From an uncultured Carboxylicivirga sp. (lineage in GTDB: Bacteria > Bacteroidota > Bacteroidia > Bacteroidales > Marinilabiliaceae), in NCBI RefSeq assembly GCF_963668385.1, contig NZ_OY764327.1:1612001-1676000 (forward strand): a stretch of DNA of 64,000 nt, read 5' to 3'. The notes below the pieces were generated by a model. That model did no database searches and had not been told where the DNA came from. It worked only from the letters and a program-made list of their open reading frames with translations. The position numbers and the translations under genes were made by a program. Numbering within the stretch: the first letter of the stretch is position 1; each line of letters starts with the position of its first letter. Below are positions 1 to 9,153 of this stretch, piece by piece.

Positions 1-654
1 GAGTAATGCTTTTGCTTTACCATCTTCAAAGGCCCATATGTGTGAATAAACCGGAGCAATTATCTCGTTTCCTTGTTCGTCGATATATCCCACTTTACCA
101 TCTTTCAAAACACGTGCTTTTCCATTATCAAACGACCAAATTTGTTGATATGCCGGAGGAATGACTTCCAAACCTCGTTCATTTATATATCCAACTTTTC
201 CGTCCTTTAAAACGCGTGCTCTTCCATCTTCGAACGACCATATTTGTTGGTAGATACATGGAACAATGGCTAGTCCATCACGATTGAAAAAACCTAGTTT
301 TCCATTTTGCATAACTTTTGCCCAATCGCTAGTAAATGACCAGATCTGATCGTATTCGGCCGGAATAATAACTTTTCCACTTTGGTGAAATACTCCGGCT
401 TTACCATTCTTCATCACCCTGAAATATCCATCGGAATCGATGTTCCAAACCTGGTTAAATTCACAAGGTACAATTACATCACCTTTATCATTTATTACAC
501 CCATCTTATTATCGAGCATTACCCGGTAAAGTCCATCTTTAATTTGCCAATGCCTATCATAAACTGATAAGATACTATCAACATTGTTTTGAGCAAATAT
601 GCTTGGAGTAATAAGTGTTAATAAGAGAAGAATATAGATTTTTCGAATAAGCAT
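1..654 (-). CDS. WG-repeat secreted protein, 3' end beyond window
   Basis: Reading the minus strand from an ATG at 652-654 gives an open frame to base 1, so the C-terminus is missing. The product starts with a signal peptide (MLIRKIYILLLLTLITPSIF, then AQ) and continues into at least five tandem units of about 34 residues. Each unit has a core such as LKDGKVGYINERG followed by an aromatic QIWSF segment, which is the WG (KWG) repeat signature. WG-repeat proteins are thought to form beta-rich binding scaffolds, but no specific role is established for this one. The start lies 11 bases after the stop of the upstream barrel protein on the same strand, so the two are probably co-transcribed. The repeat units are also visible in the DNA with a period of about 102 bases. 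Confidence 0.85.
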   Translation of the reverse strand, partial: MLIRKIYILLLLTLITPSIFAQNNVDSILSVYDRHWQIKDGLYRVMLDNKMGVINDKGDVIVPCEFNQVWNIDSDGYFRVMKNGKAGVFHQSGKVIIPAEYDQIWSFTSDWAKVMQNGKLGFFNRDGLAIVPCIYQQIWSFEDGRARVLKDGKVGYINERGLEVIPPAYQQIWSFDNGKARVLKDGKVGYIDEQGNEIIAPVYSHIWAFEDGKAKALL

Positions 655-665
655 CTTTGTAATAT

Positions 666-1565
666 TTAAAAACTTAATAAAGTTAGGCCAACTGTGTATG
701 GATATAGTTCCGGTCCTTTGTTCGATGAATAAAAGGTAGAAAAATTATAAGATCCATAAAGCTTAATAAAGCGATAACCCATGCGAACCATCACGCCGTA
801 TTGAAATGGATTTACATTGATATCTTGTTTGTTCTTTTCTTTGTTACGCGATCCACCATCGTAATATACCATTTTCGATCGTCCCCAAAGGCGAAAGCCA
901 GCGTATGGTCCAGCCGATATGAAAAAACGATGAGCATCGTTCGAAGCGGGTAATTGCCACTCGAGCAATAATGGGAAGTTAATAAAGGTAGATGTAATTT
1001 TGTTTTTCGTTATATCGTATTGGTCAGGAATAGGTACACCTTCGGTAATATTAGTCTCTGAATTTTTTACAAAATAATAAGGAGTATCGGTACGGTAATT
1101 ATACCATGTAATTCCCGAGCCCATCACAAGGCCAAGGTTGTTTTTGTTGCGTTGCAGTCCAATATTGTATTGCAAAAAGTTAATGCTGAAGGTAACAGAT
1201 TTGCCTTGGTTTAAATCCATAAAACTAGCATCAGATGGTAAACTGGTAGAGAAATCGGAGTTCATATAACCATTAAAACCTATGTCTATACCAGCCCAGT
1301 GTCCTTTGAATTTTTCTATAGGAAGACGTACCATTCTAACACGGGTTTTATTATGATCCTCAATAAAATCAATTCTTTTACGCCCAAACGTTATTTTGGT
1401 AATGGTGTCGTTAAAATCATCCACTTCAATATTAATACCAGGTACGACAACCTCTGTTTTTTGTCCGTTATCCGAAATGGTAACAATTTTAGTAACTGAC
1501 TTATCTTGTGCTTTTAATATCAGACCACAAAACAAAAATATTGAAGATATTAATAATCGATTCAT
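666..1565 (-). CDS. Outer-membrane beta-barrel protein (PorT-like family)
   Basis: The 299-residue protein has a signal peptide ending near residue 20 (LILKAQ), then about 60 residues with charged and threonine-rich strands. From about residue 85 there are alternating amphipathic strands ending in an aromatic terminal strand (YPYTVGLTLLSF, terminal Phe), as expected for an outer-membrane barrel inserted by BamA. The layout resembles the Bacteroidota PorT/OMP_b-brl_2 families of unknown function. It is first in a likely two-gene unit with the WG-repeat gene. Membership in a specific subfamily is not certain. Confidence 0.7.
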   Translation of the reverse strand: MNRLLISSIFLFCGLILKAQDKSVTKIVTISDNGQKTEVVVPGINIEVDDFNDTITKITFGRKRIDFIEDHNKTRVRMVRLPIEKFKGHWAGIDIGFNGYMNSDFSTSLPSDASFMDLNQGKSVTFSINFLQYNIGLQRNKNNLGLVMGSGITWYNYRTDTPYYFVKNSETNITEGVPIPDQYDITKNKITSTFINFPLLLEWQLPASNDAHRFFISAGPYAGFRLWGRSKMVYYDGGSRNKEKNKQDINVNPFQYGVMVRMGYRFIKLYGSYNFSTFYSSNKGPELYPYTVGLTLLSF

Positions 1566-1833
1566 AGCTTAAAAATTTGAGTCGTAATGTTATTTATGAG
1601 GTAGGACGCCTCTCTCTTCGTAATGTTACAGCTGAATTTTATTTTTTTTTGAAGACTCAAACAAATTAATAAAAATGATGAGCTTGTTTGTGCTAAAAAA
1701 ACGGCAGTAATAAGTAAGAATAGATAGAAGCGATGTTTATTCCGATTAACAAGGCCTAATATTTGATGAAGGGTGTATCATAATTATAATAATATGAGTA
1801 TATTATATATACAAATCACACATTGATGAAGAT

Positions 1834-2397
1834 ATGTTAGTAGCAATTTTTACAGGGAGCCCCAGGAAAAATGGAAATACATATGCAATGTCCAGATTGT
1901 TAGCAAAGCAATTGGAGGATGATGAGATTGCTGTGGAGATATTTGATTTGTATGACCATGAGATTGAACATTGCATCGATTGCCGTGCTTGCAATCGCGA
2001 TTATCTGATGTGTATGCAAACAGATGGGATGAAGAAATTATATTCAAAACTTGAGGAAGCTGATGTTTTGGTATTTAGTACTCCAGTATATTGGTTTGGA
2101 CCTTCGGGAAAAACGAAATTGATGATTGATAGGTTTAAACCTTATTTCGTTAATAAAAAGCTATACGGTAAAAAAGCCGCACTTTTATTACCCTCAGCAA
2201 CCGATACCGATGAAATTAGCGCAACTGTTGAACAGTTTAAACGCTTATTTAAAGCGTTAGGAGTTGAATTTATTTCTTCAATATCTGTTGAAGCATACGA
2301 AGCCGGTGATGTTCTCAAAAATGAAAAGCTTCATGATTTAATCATCGATCTGAAAGATCGAATTTTGGAACGTCATTCAAATGTTTTGGAAAACTAG
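1834..2397 (+). CDS. NAD(P)H-dependent FMN reductase / iron-sulfur flavoprotein-like
   Basis: The 187-residue protein has a flavodoxin-like fold. The N-terminal strand and phosphate-binding loop TGSPRKNGNT (residues 7-16) bind FMN phosphate, and the TPVYWFGPSGKTKLMIDR segment contacts the isoalloxazine ring. Between them lies a cysteine cluster C47-x2-C50-x2-C53-x6-C60. This resembles the compact 4Fe-4S motif of archaeal and anaerobe iron-sulfur flavoproteins (Isf), so the protein may carry a cluster beside FMN and act as a cytoplasmic electron-transfer or quinone/disulfide reductase. The gene stands alone, about 190 bases before the acyl-CoA dehydrogenase. Cluster binding is inferred from cysteine spacing only. 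Confidence 0.8.
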   Translation: MLVAIFTGSPRKNGNTYAMSRLLAKQLEDDEIAVEIFDLYDHEIEHCIDCRACNRDYLMCMQTDGMKKLYSKLEEADVLVFSTPVYWFGPSGKTKLMIDRFKPYFVNKKLYGKKAALLLPSATDTDEISATVEQFKRLFKALGVEFISSISVEAYEAGDVLKNEKLHDLIIDLKDRILERHSNVLEN

Positions 2398-2590
2398 CAG
2401 AGGCCCGTAATGGATGAAATGTTGAGCGTAAGTATCACATATTTAGGCATTAAAATAGTGTTCGAATTTTCATCTCATAAATTCAGATCGTATTATCTTA
2501 AATAATCCATAACTTATACATTTATAATTCGTTACTTAGTAATGGAGTTTATTCAATTAGGAAATAAAACAATCAACTAATACATTATAA

Positions 2591-4111
2591 ATGTTTCAAG
2601 CATCAGCAGTAAAAGAAAAGATTGAAAGTACATTTGATGTGCTTTTAAATGATTTAAAAACTAAGATGAAAATCGTGTATCATCAACGAACTTCAGTTGA
2701 TGATTTAGCTTCAAAAAGGGGCATGCCGCCTTACGTTATGCGCGAAATAATGTCGGCCAATCCATTTTCGGCAATTATTCCTAAGGAATATGGAGGCTTA
2801 GGAGGAGATGTAAAAGAAAGCATTGCTTTGATGAGTGCAGCTTCGTACGAATCGCTTGCTTTGTCATTAACGTTTGGAATTAACATGGCTTTGTTCTTGC
2901 AACCTGTTATAAAAGCTGGTCAGGAAGAAAGTAAAGCAGATGTATTGAAGCGTTTTGTTACAAAAAGTAATATGGGTGGTTTGATGATTACAGAGCCTGA
3001 CTTTGGGAGTGATGCTCTAAGTATGAAAACACATTATGCCGAAGGTGGATCGGGTTATCATTTAAAGGGAATGAAACATTGGGCAGGGTTAACTGGTTGG
3101 GCTGATTACTGGCTGTTAACAGCTCGAAAAGATACAGGAGGTGGAAAACTAGCTCGCGATATTGACTTTTTTATTTGTGATGTAACGCAGCCTGATCAAC
3201 ATATTGTTGTAGAAGAATACTTTGAGAATCTGGGACTTTATCAAATTCCTTATGGACGAAATCGAATTAATGTTGAAATTCCTAAAATACAAAAGCTTGT
3301 GCCTGAGCGTTCGGGAGTTCAGATGATGCTCGATTTATTACATCGAAGCCGTATGTCGTTTCCGGGGATGGCGATGGGTTTTATTCAACGTATGCTAGAT
3401 GAGGCTATTAAACATTGCCAGCAACGGTTTGTGGGAGGTAAAAGTTTGCTTCAATACGATCAGGTTCAGCAACGCCTTGCTGAATTGCAATCGCATTTTA
3501 CTATTTGTTCGGCAATGTGTGTAAACAGTAGTAAAAAGGCTGGTTTGAAAAATGATCTTTCAGGTATTGGAATTGAAGCTAACAGTGTAAAGAGCATTGC
3601 TACAGATATGATGCAATCGGCATCGCAGACTTTGCTTCAATTAGTTGGTGCGAAGGGATATAAACTTAATCATATTGCAGGTAGGTCGACCGTTGATAGC
3701 AGGCCTTTTCAAATTTTTGAAGGTTCGAACGATATGTTGTATTCTCAAATATCAGAGGGAGTACTTAAGCTTATGCGAAAATCGAAATTACACAATTTGT
3801 TTGAATTTTTTAAAGGCTTTGATCTAACTCAAAAAGCTAGTGAGATGACAAAGGATCTGATCAATTTTAAAGTTGATTTAAATATGCCTCAACGTAAAAT
3901 GGTAGAATTGGGACAGGTGATTGGACGAATTGTTAGCATAGATCAAGTACTGGATTTGAGTAATAAGGGTTTTGATAATGAATTAACCGATAATGCCATT
4001 AAATATCTTAGACAAGAGATTGTTGGTTTACTATCAACCTTTAAGTACAATAATTCGGTGCAGGTTATTGAAGATTATAAATCGAACAGCAATTGGTTAA
4101 CATTTGCATAA
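2591..4111 (+). CDS. Acyl-CoA dehydrogenase family protein
   Basis: The 506-residue flavoprotein follows the ACAD order. An N-terminal helical domain contains FSAIIPKEYGGLGG (about residues 58-71), the middle beta-domain has the FAD/substrate segment MITEPDFGSDA (about 136-146), and the C-terminal helical domain ends with PFQIFEGSNDMLY (about 370-382). The glutamate of the FEGSND motif corresponds to the catalytic base of many ACADs. It should catalyse FAD-dependent alpha,beta-dehydrogenation of an acyl-CoA in the cytoplasm; chain length cannot be read. The family is usually about 380-400 residues, so this copy has a C-terminal extension of about 100 residues. It is monocistronic, with no ETF or thiolase gene adjacent, and is followed by a strong terminator. 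Confidence 0.85.
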   Translation: MFQASAVKEKIESTFDVLLNDLKTKMKIVYHQRTSVDDLASKRGMPPYVMREIMSANPFSAIIPKEYGGLGGDVKESIALMSAASYESLALSLTFGINMALFLQPVIKAGQEESKADVLKRFVTKSNMGGLMITEPDFGSDALSMKTHYAEGGSGYHLKGMKHWAGLTGWADYWLLTARKDTGGGKLARDIDFFICDVTQPDQHIVVEEYFENLGLYQIPYGRNRINVEIPKIQKLVPERSGVQMMLDLLHRSRMSFPGMAMGFIQRMLDEAIKHCQQRFVGGKSLLQYDQVQQRLAELQSHFTICSAMCVNSSKKAGLKNDLSGIGIEANSVKSIATDMMQSASQTLLQLVGAKGYKLNHIAGRSTVDSRPFQIFEGSNDMLYSQISEGVLKLMRKSKLHNLFEFFKGFDLTQKASEMTKDLINFKVDLNMPQRKMVELGQVIGRIVSIDQVLDLSNKGFDNELTDNAIKYLRQEIVGLLSTFKYNNSVQVIEDYKSNSNWLTFA

Positions 4112-4118
4112 AGTAAAT

Positions 4119-4148
4119 AGCTCCGGCGATTGGCCGGAGCTATTTTTT
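4119..4148 (+). terminator. Rho-independent terminator after acyl-CoA dehydrogenase
   Basis: A perfect 9-bp stem (AGCTCCGGC / GCCGGAGCT, 4119-4141) with a 5-base loop is followed by a run of seven T. It lies between convergent genes. The T-run favours plus-strand termination, and the symmetrical stem may also slow the converging transcript. Confidence 0.85.
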
Positions 4149-6115
4149 TAATTTTCATCTGAGTTTTTCATTGTTAGAGTTATCGGATATTTTTTACGAT
4201 ATTCTTTTTGTTGATCAAAAGTTAGATCTTCATATTTCTCACCGTTGAAAAAAGCAGCTTCTTTTCTTCTGCTGTTAAGCGTTTTGTATACTAAATCTAT
4301 TGTTTGAATATAATCGTTATAGCTTGTTTGATTATTATATTCATATAGCATTACATACTTGCGATGTGCTTTGGTAAAATCAATAAGCTCTTCCGAAAAA
4401 TCAGAATATTGACTGCCTATTTCAAAAAGGCTGATGCCTTTCGAGTTAAGCTCTTCTTTTTCGATCCACTTGGCATCCATCGGAGGAAGTAAATTAAATA
4501 AGGCTCTATCGAGTTGATCCTTATCGTTTATCGGAATTGCCTCATAGGCAAGCTTCAATGTATTGGTTTTTCTAAGTGATATTTTAACTTTATCGACATA
4601 TTCCATGCTAACATCTTTGTCTATTCGCAATAATACCGTCATTTTTTTCAAAGTGGTTGGATCAACAGAGGCTCGTAACTGTTTGATTCGGTCTTCCAAT
4701 TCAGAGAATTTGCATGATTTGCCATCAACAAATAATTTACTTCCGCTCAATGAAATGGAAGTTAATATCATCTCGCTTTTGTATGGATTAAGCTGAGTGG
4801 CGTATGGTAAGTTTATCTTCTCAAATTGATTTTTCATAAGTGTGTATGAATCATTAGTAGGTTTACGAATGTATTCAACTTGGCTATTGCTTCCCCAATC
4901 AATTTTAAGAGTATTGTTACGAAGCTTATAATGTATTTCTTTTTTGATACCTTCTTCCGTCAGAATTAATTTGTTATTATTCGTTTCTAAAGTATAATCA
5001 TGAAAAGTAAAGGAACTGTTTTTCACCGGTGTTACTGTAAATAGTTTGTTATCCTTTATTTCCAGAAATTGAACATTACCAGAATGATGCTCATTTGCAA
5101 TCCAACTACCTGTTATTGTCTCGACATCTTTTGTTCTACTAATTTCTAAGTTTAAATTCTCACGCCTACTTGTCATATCTGTAAAAAAGAAGAAAGCAGC
5201 TAACAAAATAGGAACTATGGCAATGGCTTTTAATTGAGCCCATTTGCCCGATTTATGTTTATTCATCATGGCTATTCGTTTTTTAATTGATAATAAATTA
5301 AAATTATTGACCAGCTCTACTGAGCGAATGCTGATTAACTGACTCAGTAATAGAGACTGATAATCAAATAAACCATGTCCTTGTTCCACAACCTTTCGGT
5401 CGGCAATATACTCGTGACATGTTTTAATCGATTTCTGTATGCGCCATGTTAGTGGATTAAACCATTGAAAAATGGTAATGATATGCGCCAGCAATAAATC
5501 CACTGAATGTTTATGCTGCACATGAACTTTTTCATGTGTTAGTACTTGTTCATACTCTTCGGGTTTTAAAATAGCAGGATTGACAAAAATCCATTTTAAA
5601 AATGAAAAGGGTGGTATCTCATCTTTGATTATAACCAGATTTGAGTCTTTATCCTTTTGAATTTCGGCCTTGCCTATTAGCTTGCTCAGCTCTCGGAATA
5701 AAAAAAGTAACCTGAAGGTAAAGAACAGTACGCCTAAAATATATATGCTTATTAATATGCCTGAAATTGAAATAACCGTTGGTTTCGAAACTATTTGATT
5801 TGATGACTCTTGTGTGGTTTTAGGAGCTATAGCCATTGGATCAGCTAAGGCACCAGGGTCGGTTAACAAAATCAAATGTTCGTAATAATCTTTAAACTGA
5901 CGAATATTAGTGGCTGTTTCCTGAAGATATCCTTGCTTATTAAAATCAACAGGCAAGGAGATAAGTGGAACGGTTATAGCTAAAATCATTGATCCTAGCA
6001 GGTAAAACCGTATGAATGTAAAGTAGGTTTCTTTGCGAAAAAACACAATGTAACCTAAGTAAAAAAGGCTTAAGCACAAACCTGACTCAAACAAATATAT
6101 CAGAAAACTAGCCAT
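4148..6115 (-). CDS. BlaR1/MecR1-like M56 membrane metallopeptidase
   Basis: The 655-residue integral membrane protein has hydrophobic segments near residues 3-25, 36-56, 114-140 and 292-312. A cytoplasmic zinc-protease segment contains HEKVH (194-198, the HExxH motif) and a later CHEYIADR (233-240) supplying the third ligand. M56 proteins cleave a partner BlaI/MecI repressor in response to an envelope signal. Residues after about 315 form an extracytoplasmic region without penicillin-binding SxxK/KTG motifs that I can recognise, so the signal is probably not a beta-lactam. The gene overlaps the upstream blaI-like gene by 8 bases, so the two are co-transcribed and probably translationally coupled. 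Confidence 0.9.
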   Translation of the reverse strand: MASFLIYLFESGLCLSLFYLGYIVFFRKETYFTFIRFYLLGSMILAITVPLISLPVDFNKQGYLQETATNIRQFKDYYEHLILLTDPGALADPMAIAPKTTQESSNQIVSKPTVISISGILISIYILGVLFFTFRLLFLFRELSKLIGKAEIQKDKDSNLVIIKDEIPPFSFLKWIFVNPAILKPEEYEQVLTHEKVHVQHKHSVDLLLAHIITIFQWFNPLTWRIQKSIKTCHEYIADRKVVEQGHGLFDYQSLLLSQLISIRSVELVNNFNLLSIKKRIAMMNKHKSGKWAQLKAIAIVPILLAAFFFFTDMTSRRENLNLEISRTKDVETITGSWIANEHHSGNVQFLEIKDNKLFTVTPVKNSSFTFHDYTLETNNNKLILTEEGIKKEIHYKLRNNTLKIDWGSNSQVEYIRKPTNDSYTLMKNQFEKINLPYATQLNPYKSEMILTSISLSGSKLFVDGKSCKFSELEDRIKQLRASVDPTTLKKMTVLLRIDKDVSMEYVDKVKISLRKTNTLKLAYEAIPINDKDQLDRALFNLLPPMDAKWIEKEELNSKGISLFEIGSQYSDFSEELIDFTKAHRKYVMLYEYNNQTSYNDYIQTIDLVYKTLNSRRKEAAFFNGEKYEDLTFDQQKEYRKKYPITLTMKNSDEN

Positions 6116-6482
6116 TTTTCTTTTGTTTTAGTTCTTCAAGCATTTTTATTACTTCATTGACTTCTTCGGTTTTGAGATTTTTATTTTCTGAAAAGAAATT
6201 GACTACTTGTTTAAATGAGTTGTTAAAGTACTTATTGACTAAACTTCCCATTTGACTGCTTCGATATTCTTCTTTTGATATTAGTGGATAATATTCGTAA
6301 GTTCCTCCGAATTTTGTGAATCCAACAATTTCCTTTTTTACCAAAACCCTAACAATGGTTGATACACTATTGTATGGAGGTTTAGGATCGGGAAATTGAG
6401 CTTGAATGTCTTTTACAAAACCTTTCTCAAGATCCCACAATATCTGCATTATATTTTCTTCAGCTTTTGTTAAAGTAATCAT
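6108..6482 (-). CDS. BlaI/MecI/CopY-family transcriptional repressor
   Basis: The 124 residues match the family's usual length. The N-terminal winged helix begins LTKAEENIMQILWDLEKGFV and contains the recognition region PPYNSVSTIVRVLVKKEIV, followed by the wing GGTYEYYPLISKEEY. The C-terminal half is a helical dimerization region. It should repress its own operon with the M56 protease and be inactivated by that protease's cleavage. Three dyad operators lie in its upstream region (6519-6577), supporting autoregulation. The start ATG directly follows the likely promoter. Confidence 0.92.
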   Translation of the reverse strand: MITLTKAEENIMQILWDLEKGFVKDIQAQFPDPKPPYNSVSTIVRVLVKKEIVGFTKFGGTYEYYPLISKEEYRSSQMGSLVNKYFNNSFKQVVNFFSENKNLKTEEVNEVIKMLEELKQKKNG

Positions 6483-6518
6483 TTTAATACTAAGTTAGTT
6501 AATCAGCATTGTAAACAT

Positions 6519-6577
6519 ACAACTTAAAATTAAGTTTGTCAACTTAAAAATAAGTTGCACAACTTAAAATTACGTTT
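6519..6577 (-). promoter_or_regulatory. Triple dyad operator and promoter of the blaI-blaR1-like operon
   Basis: Three near-identical 16-base dyads, AACTTAAAATTAAGTT and variants, sit at 6521-6536, 6541-6556 and 6561-6576, exactly 20 bases apart. On the minus strand a -33-like TTG (6541-6539) and a -7-like TATGTTTA (6518-6511) are separated by 20 bases, which is the Bacteroidota arrangement. Box 1 therefore lies between the promoter elements and box 2 overlaps the -33. Binding of the BlaI-like dimer to each box is inferred. Confidence 0.75.
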
Positions 6578-6680
6578 GTCTATTGCGATTTTTATTGTGA
6601 AAGCCTTTGGTATAAAAGGAAGGAACGTACCTAATTTTTTTTTATATTTATATAATTGTTAACCATTAAACACCAAAATT

Positions 6681-6908
6681 ATGAGCAACCCAAACAATGA
6701 AAGATTAGTAATTGCTTTTTCCGGGACACCAATGGATGCTCAGAAAATTCAACAGTTATTTGTAAGTCATCATATCGAAGCCAGTATTTTAAATGGCTAT
6801 ACCAGTTCTATAGCTCCTCATATTGTTCCTGAGGCGAGTGTAATGATTCATCAAAAAGATTTGGAAGAAGCAGAGTCTTTAATCAAATACTTAAGTTTGA
6901 ATAATTAG
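6681..6908 (+). CDS. DUF2007-type small signal-transducing-like protein
   Basis: The 75-residue cytoplasmic protein matches the DUF2007 layout. An N-terminal strand (LVIAFSGTP) is followed by a helix (MDAQKIQQLFVSHHIEASIL), a short loop, a second strand (ASVMIHQKD) and a last helix (LEEAESLIKYLSLN). The fold is ferredoxin-like and resembles the PII-type signalling fold; no biochemical role is established. It is monocistronic and divergent from the BlaI-like operon, with about 200 bases between them. Confidence 0.75.
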   Translation: MSNPNNERLVIAFSGTPMDAQKIQQLFVSHHIEASILNGYTSSIAPHIVPEASVMIHQKDLEEAESLIKYLSLNN

Positions 6909-7047
6909 TTCTTTAATTAATCCTTCAGTTTCTGTTTTGGATTGAATAATTCATGCCAGAATAAGAACGGTCAATAATCTCTCCTCATTAGTATTTAAAG
7001 GATATAAGAGGTGTTTGATATAGGATATCATCTTTAAACCAATCATC

Positions 7048-7671
7048 ATGAGATATGTATTCTTCATTTTGATTATGGTGTTTTTCGCAGCATGTGTTAA
7101 GATCGAAACGGATAAGATCAGCGATGAGGTAAATTATGAACCAGAGTTAGCTTTTGCTGTGGGATCATTTTCGTATATGGTTGATAGTGTGCCCGATTTT
7201 CCTGGACCTATGCCTCCTATTGGTGATTTGACTCCGGTTGATATTGTGTTGAGTGATACTCTATTCTTTAGTCTTTACGATTCATTTAAGCAGGATACAA
7301 ATGTAATTAAAAAGGCGTATCTGCATTATGACTTCGTCAATCGTTATCCAGCCAATGTTATTATGCATCTTTATTATTCCAATAGCAGAAGGGGGCAAAA
7401 TGAACTGACCCCTGTTGAAGGGATTGAACTTAAGGCGGCTAAAATTAACGAAGAAGGTAAGGTAATAAATGAAGCTGTTGAAACATCTTTTATTGATGTT
7501 ACTGATAAGATTGGTGATTTACTGGGGGCTGATCAGATAATTATTGTGATGGAAGTCAAAGAACTTTCATTGTCGGAGGAGATAAGGCAAAATATTGATA
7601 ATTATTCTATCGTTTCGTCTATAGGTGTAAGAGTTAAACTTAAATTTAAAGTGGATGACGGCTCATTTTAG
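7048..7671 (+). CDS. Hypothetical outer-membrane lipoprotein
   Basis: The 207-residue protein starts with a lipoprotein signal peptide whose lipobox is FFAAC, with lipidated C16. The rest is acidic and strand-rich, with a long central segment whose spacing (KKAYLHYDFVNRYPANVIMHLYY) suggests an immunoglobulin-like beta-sandwich. I recognise no named domain with certainty. The gene overlaps the following barrel-protein gene by 17 bases, so the two likely act together at the outer membrane. Confidence 0.7.
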   Translation: MRYVFFILIMVFFAACVKIETDKISDEVNYEPELAFAVGSFSYMVDSVPDFPGPMPPIGDLTPVDIVLSDTLFFSLYDSFKQDTNVIKKAYLHYDFVNRYPANVIMHLYYSNSRRGQNELTPVEGIELKAAKINEEGKVINEAVETSFIDVTDKIGDLLGADQIIIVMEVKELSLSEEIRQNIDNYSIVSSIGVRVKLKFKVDDGSF

Positions 7672-9097
7672 CAAAATAATGATGCTACTATTGTTTGTTG
7701 TTAAAGGAGTTGTTTCCATAGCTCAACAGGATTTAACTCTGTTTTTGATGCATGACTTGCCACATGCTAATTTTGTAAATCCTGCCGTAACACCTCGCTG
7801 CCAGGTGATTATTGGATTACCCGGATTATCAACCTTTCATACCAATTATTCAAATACAGCATTTACGATTAAAGAAGTGTTTGTGAGTGAGAATGATTCG
7901 CTGTATTTACGTCCTGATGATATTATTGATAAGATGAATAAGAAAGAATTGTTAGAGGCTGAGACTCATTATACACCTCTTTATGTGGGAGTTTGGATTA
8001 AGGAATCATACTGGACATTTGCCTTAACTGAAAAAGTATATACATACAATATTTATAATCAGAATGCTGCACAGCTTTTGTGGGAAGGTAATTACCCGAC
8101 GTTTACTGGAAGCACTGCCTCTCTTGATGGGGTGCGAGCTAATGTAAATCATTACCGTGAATATGCTGTTGGTTGGGCAAAACAAACAAGCGATCTGCTT
8201 CAGATTGGGATTAGGGGAAAATTGCTGTTTGGTAAAGGAAATATCTATACTCCTCGAACAAAAGGTGGATTATATACGAATGATCAGACATTTGCCATGG
8301 ATTTAAATTTGGATTCAAAGGTATATTCATCTTTTCCGTTGGATGTAACTACTGATGAAGATGGTTATGTAACCGATATAGCTGTTCCGGATGATGTCAA
8401 TTGGACCCGGTATATGATGAATAGAAAAAATATTGGGCTTGGTTTTGATTTTGGGTTGATTTATCAATGGGATGAAAAAACAACTATGTCGGCAAGTATA
8501 CTCGATATTGGTTTTATCAACTGGAAAACCGATGTGAATAAATTTGTTTCGGAGGGATCGTTTCAATACAGTGGAACTAATACAGATGGTGAATTTAGTG
8601 ATCCTGATTACATTGAAAATATAGGTGATAGTTTGCAACGTGTTTTTGTCCCACAACCCACATCAGCTGGATATGTAAGTCCATTGTTGCCGCAATTGTA
8701 TGTTGGTGCAACTCGTACTTTCACTAATCATATAAATGGAGGAGCCGTTTTTCGCAATGAATTTTATCGTAATCGCTTACATCCATCATTTACTATATCG
8801 GCAAATACATTTGATTATAAAGTGTTGAATGTGTCATTATCATATTCAATGATTAATGGTGATTACATGAATTTAGGAATGGGTTTTGGTGCAAAGTTAG
8901 GAGTAATTCATTTGCATGCAGTAAGCGATAATATCTTATCTTTTTTTGATTTAAGTAATACGCGGGGTATTAATTTGCGAATGGGGATTAGTATTATCCC
9001 CGGATGTGGTGAAGAAAAAGAGAGGAAGAAATCGAGTAATGGAGTGCAGCCTTTGCCTTGTCATTATAATCCTTATACACGAGAAAGAAAAAAATAG
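7655..9097 (+). CDS. DUF5723-like outer-membrane protein
   Basis: The protein begins with a signal peptide cleaved after SIAQQ. The mature part opens with a PorP/SprF-like segment (HDLPHANFVNPAVTP), then a long series of amphipathic strands typical of Bacteroidota DUF5723 outer-membrane proteins. The most 5' ATG at 7655 gives 480 residues, but ATGs at 7679 and 7682 give a cleaner signal peptide (MMLLLFVVKGVVS) and are equally plausible. The C-terminus is a short hydrophilic Lys/Arg-rich tail. It forms an operon with the preceding lipoprotein. Function is unknown; an envelope structural or export role is only a guess. Confidence 0.7.
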   Translation: MTAHFSKIMMLLLFVVKGVVSIAQQDLTLFLMHDLPHANFVNPAVTPRCQVIIGLPGLSTFHTNYSNTAFTIKEVFVSENDSLYLRPDDIIDKMNKKELLEAETHYTPLYVGVWIKESYWTFALTEKVYTYNIYNQNAAQLLWEGNYPTFTGSTASLDGVRANVNHYREYAVGWAKQTSDLLQIGIRGKLLFGKGNIYTPRTKGGLYTNDQTFAMDLNLDSKVYSSFPLDVTTDEDGYVTDIAVPDDVNWTRYMMNRKNIGLGFDFGLIYQWDEKTTMSASILDIGFINWKTDVNKFVSEGSFQYSGTNTDGEFSDPDYIENIGDSLQRVFVPQPTSAGYVSPLLPQLYVGATRTFTNHINGGAVFRNEFYRNRLHPSFTISANTFDYKVLNVSLSYSMINGDYMNLGMGFGAKLGVIHLHAVSDNILSFFDLSNTRGINLRMGISIIPGCGEEKERKKSSNGVQPLPCHYNPYTRERKK

Positions 9098-9101
9098 AAA
9101 T

Positions 9102-9135
9102 AAAAAAGCCGAAAGCAAATGCCCTCGGCTTCTTT
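9102..9135. terminator. Bidirectional terminator between convergent genes
   Basis: AAGCCGA (9106-9112) pairs with TCGGCTT (9125-9131). It has A6 on the left and CTTT on the right, so it can serve the plus-strand DUF5723-like gene and the minus-strand protease gene. Confidence 0.7.
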
Positions 9136-9153
9136 AAACTACAGATGAGTTTG

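Noticed and set aside
1..500. Repeated DNA that could suggest a CRISPR array
   Set aside because: The repeats are about 102 bases, keep an open reading frame and encode WG-type units; there are no unique spacers of CRISPR size.
4148..6115. Beta-lactam sensor BlaR1 proper
   Set aside because: The C-terminal region lacks recognisable penicillin-binding SxxK and KTG motifs; only the M56 protease part matches, so the inducer is left open.
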